64,000 nucleotides of DNA from an uncultured Pelagibacteraceae bacterium. GTDB taxonomy: Bacteria > Pseudomonadota > Alphaproteobacteria > Pelagibacterales > AG-422-B15. This document shows positions 56,630 through 64,000 of the stretch, in pieces. The stretch covers positions 190,036 through 254,035 of the forward strand of contig CACNSH010000001.1 of assembly GCA_902622985.1 (NCBI GenBank), in the 5' to 3' direction. Both the position numbers and the translations under genes were made by a program. The notes under the pieces are model-generated. The model did not search any database, was not told where the DNA came from, and was given only the letters and a program-made list of their open reading frames with translations. Numbering within the stretch: position 1 is the stretch's first letter; every line of letters starts with the position of its first letter.

Positions 56630-57219
56630 TGACACCTCCAGCTCATTTTGCTCTTTCTGAAATACTGATTGTAATAGCTGGTGCATACTCAATAAGAATC
56701 TTTTTGCAACATAAGCTAAACTTTGCTGCTGCTGGAGTTTTAGTACTGGCAGTCGCAGCTTTTTTAGCAACCCTTAGGTTTGGCTTAAACATGCATACCG
56801 AGCTGAAGTCTTCACATCAATTGTTCACAGCTCTATCACTTCTATTCGGAATACCGCTCATCACGATAGACGTCATTAAAAAAAATCAGTTCCTTAATGA
56901 AAAAATAATTTTAATTTTTGTACTGATAATGGCATTGATAAGTATATATATTTTCTTTCAAGCAAAGAGTTTAATCATTATGTATGCTGTTATGTGGCTT
57001 GTTCTTGGAATAATTTTTTCTTTTTTGATACCAAGAGAAAAAATTTCTTCTCGTTTCGTATCAAGCTTCATTTTTTCAATAATACTGGTTAATTTTATTA
57101 TTAGACAGGTTCAGCTGTTTGAACCAAATCTCAGCTGGCATTTTTATCATGTAGTTGTGGCAGTCTGGTTGTACTTGATGACTTTATTAATAACAAAAAA
57201 GGAAGCTAAATATGAATAG
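56629..57219 (+). CDS. Six-helix membrane protein of unknown function
   Basis: 196 residues with about six hydrophobic helices (about 8-26, 30-48, 62-80, 92-110, 112-132, 142-160, and a last one near 170-188). I do not recognise the family. A few His (HFALSE near 6, NMHTELKSSHQL near 54-65, WHFYHVV near 169-175) lie at helix ends, which could bind metal, but this is only a suggestion. It directly follows the desaturase gene (one-base overlap) and overlaps lpd, convergent, by fourteen bases. Confidence 0.6.
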   Translation: MTPPAHFALSEILIVIAGAYSIRIFLQHKLNFAAAGVLVLAVAAFLATLRFGLNMHTELKSSHQLFTALSLLFGIPLITIDVIKKNQFLNEKIILIFVLIMALISIYIFFQAKSLIIMYAVMWLVLGIIFSFLIPREKISSRFVSSFIFSIILVNFIIRQVQLFEPNLSWHFYHVVVAVWLYLMTLLITKKEAKYE

Positions 57220-58597
57220 CTTGATTATCCACGTTTAGCGCAGCTTCTTTTATTGACTCTGTTAGAGTTGGATGTGCGTGACACGTTCTTGCAATATCCT
57301 CAGCTGATGCTCCAAATTCCATTGCAATTGTGAGTTCGCCAATAAGGTTGCCGGCGTCTGCTCCAATGATATGAACACCTAATACTTCATCTGTATTTTT
57401 ATCAGATAAGATCTTCACAAACCCGCTTGTTTCATTCATCACTTTAGCTTTACCATTTGCTGAAAACGGAAATTTACCTATTTTGTATGTGATGTTGTTT
57501 TTCTTTAATTCTTCCTCTGTTTTTCCAACTGATGCAACTTCTGGGGCAGTATAAATAACCGATGGAATTGTATTATAGTTAACGTGTCCAGCCTGACCGT
57601 CAATAATCTCAGCTACAGCAGTACCTTCTTCTGAAGCTTTATGGGCAAGCATTGGTCCTACTTTACAATCACCGATTGCATAAATATTTTCAATCGAAGT
57701 ATTAAAATGCTGATTAGTCTCAATAAAGCCTTTATCATTCGTTTTTACACCTATCTTCTCTAAGTTCAGACCAAAAGTGTAAGGTTTTCGACCAGTCGAT
57801 ATTAAAACTTTGTCACAATCCATATCAAGAGTTTGACCATTGTTTTCAACCGAAACAGAAAGCGAGCCGTTGCTTTTATTGACCTTTCTTAGAGCAGTAG
57901 AAAGTTTAAAATCAAATCCTTGTTTAATGAGTATTTTTTGAAAAGCATCAGAAATTTCTTGGTCCATTCCAGGAAGTATTCGGTCAGCATATTCAATAAC
58001 TGTTACCTTTGATCCTAGTCTTGACCAAACAGATCCCATTTCTAAGCCAATGTAACCTGCGCCAATAACCATTAAGTGCTTTGGAACAGACGATAAACTT
58101 AAAGCTCCAGTGGATGATAATATATCAATTTCATCAATGATCACTCCCTCAGGTGAAACAACTTCTGAACCTGTAGCAATAATTGTTTTAGATGATTTAA
58201 TAACCTCAGAGCTATCGCCAGTTAAAATCTCAATTTGCTCATTATTAATGAACTTGGCAAATCCCAATTTTCTTGTAACTTTATTTTTTTTAAAAAGAAA
58301 TTCGATACCATTTGTAAGTGACTCGACGCTTTCATTTTTAGATTTCATTATTTTATTTAGATCAAACGATACGTTATCAAAATTAATGCCTAATTGATTA
58401 AGCTCTGAAGCCTGATGAAATAAATGAGAAGAATGCAATAGAGATTTTGAGGGAATACATCCAATATTTAAGCAGGTACCGCCAAGCGTTTGTCCCTTTT
58501 CGATACAACAAACTTTGTATCCAAGTTGTGATGCCCTAATTGCGCAAACGTAACCAGCAGGCCCGCTACCAATCACTGTGATATCAAATTGTTCCAA
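57206..58597 (-). CDS. lpd: Dihydrolipoyl dehydrogenase (E3)
   Basis: 463 residues. The FAD loop GSGPAGYVCAIRA near 11-23, the redox pair GGTCLNIGCIPSK near 40-52, the NAD loop GAGYIGLEMGSVW near 177-189 and the C-terminal His-Glu in CHAHPTLTESIKEA near 440-453 are all visible. The start codon is TTG at 58597; a good AGGAG lies six bases upstream inside the end of sucB and decides this start. Serves the 2-oxoglutarate dehydrogenase complex. Confidence 0.96.
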   Translation of the reverse strand: MEQFDITVIGSGPAGYVCAIRASQLGYKVCCIEKGQTLGGTCLNIGCIPSKSLLHSSHLFHQASELNQLGINFDNVSFDLNKIMKSKNESVESLTNGIEFLFKKNKVTRKLGFAKFINNEQIEILTGDSSEVIKSSKTIIATGSEVVSPEGVIIDEIDILSSTGALSLSSVPKHLMVIGAGYIGLEMGSVWSRLGSKVTVIEYADRILPGMDQEISDAFQKILIKQGFDFKLSTALRKVNKSNGSLSVSVENNGQTLDMDCDKVLISTGRKPYTFGLNLEKIGVKTNDKGFIETNQHFNTSIENIYAIGDCKVGPMLAHKASEEGTAVAEIIDGQAGHVNYNTIPSVIYTAPEVASVGKTEEELKKNNITYKIGKFPFSANGKAKVMNETSGFVKILSDKNTDEVLGVHIIGADAGNLIGELTIAMEFGASAEDIARTCHAHPTLTESIKEAALNVDNQAIHI

Positions 58598-58598
58598 A

Positions 58599-59837
58599 TT
58601 AAACTCCTAACAATAGTCTACTTGGATCCTCTAGACCCTCTTTAACTCTGACTAAAAAAGTTACGGCTCCTTTACCGTCTACTATTCTGTGATCGTATGA
58701 AAGGGCAAGATACATCATGGGTTTAATTTTTATATCACCATCAATAGCTATAGGTCTTTCTTCTATTTTGTGCATTCCCAATATTCCTGATTGAGGTGGA
58801 TTTAATATTGGAGTTGACATTAAAGATCCATAAACACCACCATTGGATATTGTAAATGTACCACCCTGCATATCTTCAATACTTAATTGGCCAGAACGAG
58901 CTTTCTGTCCCAGTTGATAGATTTCTTTTTCTACTTCAACAAGAGATTTTCTATCGGCGTCTTTAACAACGGGTACGACGAGGCCTTGATCAGTTCCAAC
59001 GGCAACACCAATATTGTAAAAATTTTTATAAATGACGTCGTTATTTTCAATTTCTGCATTTACTTCAGGAATATCTCTCAGCGCAGTTATACATGCTTTC
59101 ACAAAAAAAGACATGAAGCCTAATTTCACACCATACTTTTTTTCAAATTCTGATTTATGATCATTACGTGTCTTTATAAGCTCACTCATATCAACCTCAT
59201 TAAATGTTGTAAGCATAGCAGCATTATTCTGAGCATCCTTTAGACGTTTCGCTATGGTTTGCCTTAAACGCGACATGGGCACTCGTTCTTCTCTTTTATC
59301 GGTTTGTCTAATTGTTTGAGGAGTATTTTCTTGTTTTTCTATGTTTTGATAATTTATGACGTCAGATTTAGTAATTCTACCGTCCTCTCTTGAAGAGGTT
59401 ACAGAATTAATATTTATATTCTTTTCAGCAGCAATTTTTCTTACAGCAGGAGATAATTTTTGATTATTTAAATTATCAATTTGAATGGGCATCTCTTCTT
59501 TTGGTGGAGACTTTATTTCCTCAAGAATAATTTTTTCTGGAGTCGTAACTGATTTTTCATTTACTGGTTCTGACTGTTTAACTTTTTGGTCTATAGAAGT
59601 ATTTTCATCAATAGACCCTAATATTGTACCAACTTCAACAGTTGAACCTTCTTCTGCGTTGATTTTTTGTATACAGCCATTTGATGGAGAAGGGACTTCA
59701 AGAGTTACTTTATCTGTTTCAAGCTCAAGAAGTGGTTCATCGACGGATACAGAGTCACCTTCATTCTTATACCATTTTGCTACCGTTGCCTCTACAACGC
59801 TTTCTCCGAGAGAAGGAACTTTGATTTCAATAGACAT
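58599..59837 (-). CDS. sucB: 2-Oxoglutarate dehydrogenase E2 (dihydrolipoyl succinyltransferase)
   Basis: 412 residues: one lipoyl domain (lipoyl Lys in [12 protein letters not shown] near 40-51), a linker, an E3-binding domain near 128-160 ([22 protein letters not shown]), and the catalytic domain with [16 protein letters not shown] near 382-397. It transfers succinyl to CoA. Position between sucA and lpd confirms the 2-oxoglutarate rather than pyruvate type. Confidence 0.96.
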   Translation of the reverse strand: MSIEIKVPSLGESVVEATVAKWYKNEGDSVSVDEPLLELETDKVTLEVPSPSNGCIQKINAEEGSTVEVGTILGSIDENTSIDQKVKQSEPVNEKSVTTPEKIILEEIKSPPKEEMPIQIDNLNNQKLSPAVRKIAAEKNININSVTSSREDGRITKSDVINYQNIEKQENTPQTIRQTDKREERVPMSRLRQTIAKRLKDAQNNAAMLTTFNEVDMSELIKTRNDHKSEFEKKYGVKLGFMSFFVKACITALRDIPEVNAEIENNDVIYKNFYNIGVAVGTDQGLVVPVVKDADRKSLVEVEKEIYQLGQKARSGQLSIEDMQGGTFTISNGGVYGSLMSTPILNPPQSGILGMHKIEERPIAIDGDIKIKPMMYLALSYDHRIVDGKGAVTFLVRVKEGLEDPSRLLLGV

Positions 59838-59863
59838 ATTTAATATTTAACACTTTAAGATTA

Positions 59864-62824
59864 TTATTCAATCGGCAGTTTAAATTTAACTAATGTTACG
59901 CCATCCTTGTGTTTTTTAATTTCATTTATATCGCTCTCTACAGCTAGCTTTATAATATTGGCTTGGTTTTCTGCATGACGATTAGCTATACCAGTAGCAG
60001 GAGATGCAGATGCCTTTCTACCTATAAATAGTAGTTCTTTATATTTTCCTGTTATTCCCTGTAATACTGACTCAATACGATGTTTAACAAATCTGAATGC
60101 TCCCATATTTGATGGCTCTTCTTGAACCCAAAATATTTCAGCATTTGGAAACTGTAACACTTCTTCTTTTAAAACTTCATAAGGAAATGGATACAATTGA
60201 TCAAATCTTAAAATGTGTACATTATCTTTTTTTAATTTTTCGAGATGGTCATCAAGCTCAAAATATATTTTTCCAGAACATAAAAGCAATCTATTTACTT
60301 TTGATTTTTGTTCTGAAGTCAGTTCTTTTCTTAAAATTCGATGAAAGGTTGATCCATTTGTAAATTCTTCAATGCTAGATGTATTTTTTTTGTGCCTTAA
60401 TGTAGATTTAGGTGTCATGATAACTAGTGGTTTCCTGAAATCTCTATGAAGCTGTCTTCTAAGAGCATGAAAATAATTTGCGGGTGAAGTACAATTAACA
60501 ACTTGAATATTGTCCTCGGCACACATTTGTAAAAATCTCTCTAATCTTCCACTTGTATGTTCAGGCCCCTGACCTTCATGACCGTGTGGCAAAAGCAATG
60601 TCAGACCTGACATTCTTAACCATTTTCTCTCACCAGTAGTTATAAATTGGTCAATTATTGTCTGAGCATTGTTTGCAAAGTCACCAAATTGACCCTCCCA
60701 AAGCACTAGAGTTCTTGGATCAACTTGTGAATAACCATATTCGAAACCCAAAACACCATACTCAGACAAAAAACTATCAATGATTTCAAAAAATCCTTGT
60801 TTTTCTCTAAAATGTCTCAATGGTACAAATCTTTTCTCGCTTACTTGATCATAAAGAACTGCATGTCTTTGACTAAAAGTGCCTCTGCCCGAGTCTTGAC
60901 CTGAAAGCCTTACTCCATAACCTTCTGATAACAATGAAGCAAATGCAAGAGACTCAGCGGTTGCCCAGTCAATTCCATTACCAGTTTGTATACTTGATAA
61001 TCTATCATCATAAATTTTTTTTATTCTTCTATGCGGGTTAAAGTTTTCTGGAATGGTATGTATTTCTTCGCCAATTTTTAAAAGCTCATTTTCAGTAATA
61101 GCTGTTTTACCTCTTCTTGCATCGATTGACGCTACCGTTATACCTTTCCATGAACCTTCAAGCCAGTCAGCTTTATTTGGCTTATACGACTTTGCAAATT
61201 TTAACTCTTCATTCAATTTACTGGCGTAAATTGATCTTTCATTTTCAACATCGACATTAGTTAAAACACCTTCGTCAATAAGTTTTTTTTCATAAATTTT
61301 AAGAGTAGACGGGTGAGATTTAATTTTTTGATACATTAGCGGCTGTGTAAATTCTGGTAAATCCATTTCATTATGGCCAGATCGACGATAACAAAACATA
61401 TCTACTACAACGTCAGTTTTAAATTTATTTCTAAATTCAACTGCTAGTCTACATACATGAACGACTGCTTCAACATCATCTCCATTAACATGAAATATTG
61501 GCGCCTGTATAATTTTTGCTATTTCGGTACAGTATGGAGCTGAACGACCATAATGGGGCATTGTGGTGAAACCTATTTGATTGTTAATAACAAAATGTAT
61601 TGTACCTCCTGTGCGAAAACCCCGTAATTGCGACATCGCAAAAGTTTCTGCAACAACACCTTGCCCAGCCATTGCAGCATCACCATGAATTAATAGTCCT
61701 ATTACTCTATCGTTTGTTTTATCTTGAAGCAATGTTTGCTCAGCTCTAACTTTTCCTATCACTACGGGATCCACTGCCTCCAAATGCGATGGGTTTGGCG
61801 TCAAAGAAAGATGAATTTTTTTATCATCAAACTCTCTATCACTTGAAATTCCTAAATGGTACTTCACGTCCCCGGATCCTAAAACTTCATTGGGATCCTC
61901 TCCTCCGCCCTCAAATTTTGCCATAATTGATCGCAAGGGAACTTCCATAACAGATGAAAGAAGGGTTAATCTCCCACGATGTGCGGTTCCTATATATATG
62001 TCCTCGACTCCTGCTAAGCAGCTTTGTTTAATTATTTGTTCAATACCTGGGACAGTCGACTCACTGCCAACGAGCCCAAACCTTTTGGTGCCTATAAATT
62101 TTTTATCAAGGAATTGCTCGAACATTTCAGCTTCAAGCAAACGTTTGAATATTGCTTTCTTACCATTTGAAGTAAACTGTGTTTTATTTCTAACTTCCTC
62201 TATTCTTTCTTGAACCCATTGCTTTTGATCAGCATCTTGAATATGAACAAATTCAACACCTATAGATCCGCAATAAGTTTCCTTAAGTATTTCAATAATA
62301 TTTCTGAGTTTAGCAAAGTTTAGACCAAGACTTCCGTCAATAAAAATTTCTTTATCAAGGTCATTTTCTTTGAAACCATAATTTCTATAATCAAGTTCAG
62401 AATATGTTTTAATTTCTTTTAAATTTAGTGGATCCAGATTTGATGCGAGATGACCATTAACTCTATAAGCTCTGATAAGTCTTATTGCCCTTATTGAATC
62501 AAAAACCTGTTCTTTAAATGCTTCGCTCGTAACAATGTTATCTTTGTTTAATGTTTGGGACTCTATTTTGATTTCACTCTCATTAATATTTTCTAAAATA
62601 TCTTCTTCATTATTGGTTTCTACATTTCTAGATGCCCAACTAGCACGAAGAATATTTTGTTGATTTAAGTTATCTGTAATGCCAGAAAAAAAAGTTCTCC
62701 AATCATCTGGAATGTCAGCGGGATTATTTTGAAATCTTTCGAACATTTGTTCGATATAAACTGCGTTTGCACCGTGCAGGAAAGATGTTTTATCAAAAAT
62801 GTCGTTTATGGATGACTTTGTCAT
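59864..62824 (-). CDS. sucA: 2-Oxoglutarate dehydrogenase E1
   Basis: 986 residues, the usual length. FLHGANAVYIEQMFERF near 15-31 is the N-terminal E2-binding region; TAHRGRLTLLSSV near 279-291, LHGDAAMAGQGVVAE near 378-392 (thiamine diphosphate), SGQDSGRGTFSQRHAVL near 640-656 and GHEGQGPEHTSGRLERF near 730-746 are conserved. Decarboxylates 2-oxoglutarate. Follows sucD after fourteen bases. Confidence 0.98.
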   Translation of the reverse strand: MTKSSINDIFDKTSFLHGANAVYIEQMFERFQNNPADIPDDWRTFFSGITDNLNQQNILRASWASRNVETNNEEDILENINESEIKIESQTLNKDNIVTSEAFKEQVFDSIRAIRLIRAYRVNGHLASNLDPLNLKEIKTYSELDYRNYGFKENDLDKEIFIDGSLGLNFAKLRNIIEILKETYCGSIGVEFVHIQDADQKQWVQERIEEVRNKTQFTSNGKKAIFKRLLEAEMFEQFLDKKFIGTKRFGLVGSESTVPGIEQIIKQSCLAGVEDIYIGTAHRGRLTLLSSVMEVPLRSIMAKFEGGGEDPNEVLGSGDVKYHLGISSDREFDDKKIHLSLTPNPSHLEAVDPVVIGKVRAEQTLLQDKTNDRVIGLLIHGDAAMAGQGVVAETFAMSQLRGFRTGGTIHFVINNQIGFTTMPHYGRSAPYCTEIAKIIQAPIFHVNGDDVEAVVHVCRLAVEFRNKFKTDVVVDMFCYRRSGHNEMDLPEFTQPLMYQKIKSHPSTLKIYEKKLIDEGVLTNVDVENERSIYASKLNEELKFAKSYKPNKADWLEGSWKGITVASIDARRGKTAITENELLKIGEEIHTIPENFNPHRRIKKIYDDRLSSIQTGNGIDWATAESLAFASLLSEGYGVRLSGQDSGRGTFSQRHAVLYDQVSEKRFVPLRHFREKQGFFEIIDSFLSEYGVLGFEYGYSQVDPRTLVLWEGQFGDFANNAQTIIDQFITTGERKWLRMSGLTLLLPHGHEGQGPEHTSGRLERFLQMCAEDNIQVVNCTSPANYFHALRRQLHRDFRKPLVIMTPKSTLRHKKNTSSIEEFTNGSTFHRILRKELTSEQKSKVNRLLLCSGKIYFELDDHLEKLKKDNVHILRFDQLYPFPYEVLKEEVLQFPNAEIFWVQEEPSNMGAFRFVKHRIESVLQGITGKYKELLFIGRKASASPATGIANRHAENQANIIKLAVESDINEIKKHKDGVTLVKFKLPIE

Positions 62825-62838
62825 TAAGCAGCTTGATT

Positions 62839-63720
62839 TTAGTTTTGATTCTTTAATACCTCAAGTAAAGTTGATCCTAAAGCTGCTGGAGAATTTGAAA
62901 TTTGAATCCCAGCACTCTTCATGGCTTCAATTTTATCTTCTGCTCCACCTTTCCCTCCAGATACAATTGCTCCAGCGTGTCCCATTCTTCTTCCTGGAGG
63001 GGCTGACGTTCCTGCAATAAATCCAACAGTTGGCTTTTTTACCTTTTCTTTTCTCAAAAATTCAGCTGCTTCTTCCTCAGCTGAACCACCAATTTCACCA
63101 ATCATGATTATTGACTCAGTTTCTGGATCGGATAAGAAAAGTTCCAAACAATCAATAAAGTTGGTTCCATTCACTGGATCGCCCCCTATTCCAATACAGG
63201 TGGATTGTCCAAGACCTTCCACAGTTGTTTGATAAACTGCCTCATAAGTTAGTGTTCCAGACCTAGATACAATTCCAACATTCCCCTTTTGATGAATATG
63301 CGCTGGCATTATACCAATCTTACACTCATCAGGAGTTATGATTCCCGGACAATTGGGGCCAATAAGACGTGATTTGGAAGATCTTAATTTATCTTTGACC
63401 TCTAGCATGTCCATAACAGGAATTCCCTCTGTTATACAAACTATTAGGTCCATCTCACTATCTATTGCTTCTAAAATTGCTTTTGCAGCAAAAGGGGGTG
63501 GAACATAAATTGCAGTGGCATTCGCATCCGTTTTATCTTTGGCTTCTTTAACCGTATCAAATACTGGTAACCCTAAGTGCTCTGTTCCTCCTTTTTTTGG
63601 AGTAACACCACCAACCATGTTAGTGCCGTATTTAATTGCCTGTTCTGAATGAAAGGTTCCTTGTGATCCCGTGAAACCCTGGCAAATAACTTTTGTATCT
63701 TTATTAACTATTACTGACAT
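62839..63720 (-). CDS. sucD: Succinyl-CoA synthetase alpha subunit
   Basis: 293 residues. [20 protein letters not shown] near 13-32, [18 protein letters not shown] near 123-140, [11 protein letters not shown] near 151-161, and the phospho-His in [14 protein letters not shown] near 243-256. It makes ATP or GTP from succinyl-CoA with SucC. Its ATG overlaps the sucC stop by one base. Confidence 0.98.
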   Translation of the reverse strand: MSVIVNKDTKVICQGFTGSQGTFHSEQAIKYGTNMVGGVTPKKGGTEHLGLPVFDTVKEAKDKTDANATAIYVPPPFAAKAILEAIDSEMDLIVCITEGIPVMDMLEVKDKLRSSKSRLIGPNCPGIITPDECKIGIMPAHIHQKGNVGIVSRSGTLTYEAVYQTTVEGLGQSTCIGIGGDPVNGTNFIDCLELFLSDPETESIIMIGEIGGSAEEEAAEFLRKEKVKKPTVGFIAGTSAPPGRRMGHAGAIVSGGKGGAEDKIEAMKSAGIQISNSPAALGSTLLEVLKNQN

Positions 63721-64000
63721 TAGACGAGCTTAACTATTTTTTTTGCTGCATCATCTAAATCGTTGGCAGAAATAATTTCAATACTTGAATTATCAAGAAT
63801 CTTTTTACCTTCATCAACATTTGTACCTTCAAGTCTAACTACAAGCGGTACAGAAATTTCTAATTCCTTTGCTGCGGCAACAATTCCTTCAGCAATGATG
63901 TCACATCTCATGATTCCACCAAAGATATTAACTAAGATGCCTTTTACACCTTTATCAGAAAGAATAATTTTAAATGCACTCGAAACCTTTTCTTTAGAAG
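63720..64000 (-). CDS. sucC: Succinyl-CoA synthetase beta subunit (C-terminal part)
   Basis: The last about 93 codons of sucC run off the window end. The reading frame before the first Met continues to 64000 and reads [15 protein letters not shown], then [19 protein letters not shown], the conserved substrate-binding region near the C terminus. The rest lies beyond the window. Tightly linked to sucD. Confidence 0.95.
   Translation of the reverse strand, partial: SKEKVSSAFKIILSDKGVKGILVNIFGGIMRCDIIAEGIVAAAKELEISVPLVVRLEGTNVDEGKKILDNSSIEIISANDLDDAAKKIVKLV

Overview
The window reads as a chromosomal segment of a marine-type, AT-rich (roughly one-third G+C by eye), strongly streamlined alphaproteobacterium. 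The signs are: an RpoH-type sigma factor; an F1-only atpHAGDC operon with no F0 genes beside it; the order obgE-proB-proA-nadD-rsfS-rlmH-ctpA-rppH; the order tlpA-argH-small lipoprotein-lysA; ubiquinone synthesis with Coq7; a SAM-II riboswitch on metX; and the ethylmalonyl-CoA pathway. I cannot name the genus. Almost every base is coding, no gap exceeds about 215 bases, and I see no insertion sequence, prophage, CRISPR array or genomic island.

Layout. 1-4306: the 3' end of a tRNA (probably Arg), csaA, a heat-shock sigma factor, and a tight minus-strand operon ispH-thioesterase-GNAT-L2HG oxidase. 4341-8619: a three-gene envelope cassette made of an RND/MMPL permease, a LolA-like periplasmic protein and a beta-barrel. 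8616-12738: a FATP-type acyl-CoA ligase, pabC, pabB and tRNA-Leu(CAA). 12795-15681: a VTT membrane protein, dsbB, coq7, an HNH nuclease and an esterase. 15681-23164: the ethylmalonyl-CoA block (ecm, ccr, mcd) with a B12 adenosyltransferase, a HIG1-like small protein and etfBA. 23169-30932: tlpA, argH, a 40-residue lipoprotein missed by length cut-offs, lysA, a zinc-ribbon protein, a DUF218 protein, plsC, a DUF2125-like protein, tyrA and hisC. 30933-33630: SAM-II riboswitch plus attenuator, metX, metW and gloB. 33627-39581: phaB, phaA, gpmA, serA, serC and a DUF1015 protein. 39747-46786: rplU to rppH. 46783-53666: atpC, D, G, A, H and priA. 53725-57219: a transaldolase-family protein, a Xer recombinase, then an NTF2-like/sterol-desaturase/6-TM cassette. 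57206-64000: lpd, sucB, sucA, sucD and partial sucC.

How it works together. PhaA and PhaB convert acetyl-CoA to 3-hydroxybutyryl-CoA. Ccr, Ecm and Mcd carry C4 to C5 units through the ethylmalonyl-CoA pathway. The PduO-type enzyme makes the adenosyl-B12 that Ecm needs, and EtfAB takes electrons from Mcd. This is an acetyl-CoA assimilation route replacing the glyoxylate shunt, sitting in the same window as the 2-oxoglutarate dehydrogenase and succinyl-CoA synthetase genes. GpmA, SerA and SerC form a 3-phosphoglycerate-to-serine unit led by a DUF1015 gene of unknown role.

No clearly new defence or mobile system is present. The items most worth a second look are the trans-envelope RND cassette, the DUF1015-led serine operon, the NTF2-like/desaturase/membrane cassette, the tRNA-Leu gene placed nine bases before pabB, and the striking rule that all nine convergent gene pairs meet within -15 to +4 bases.
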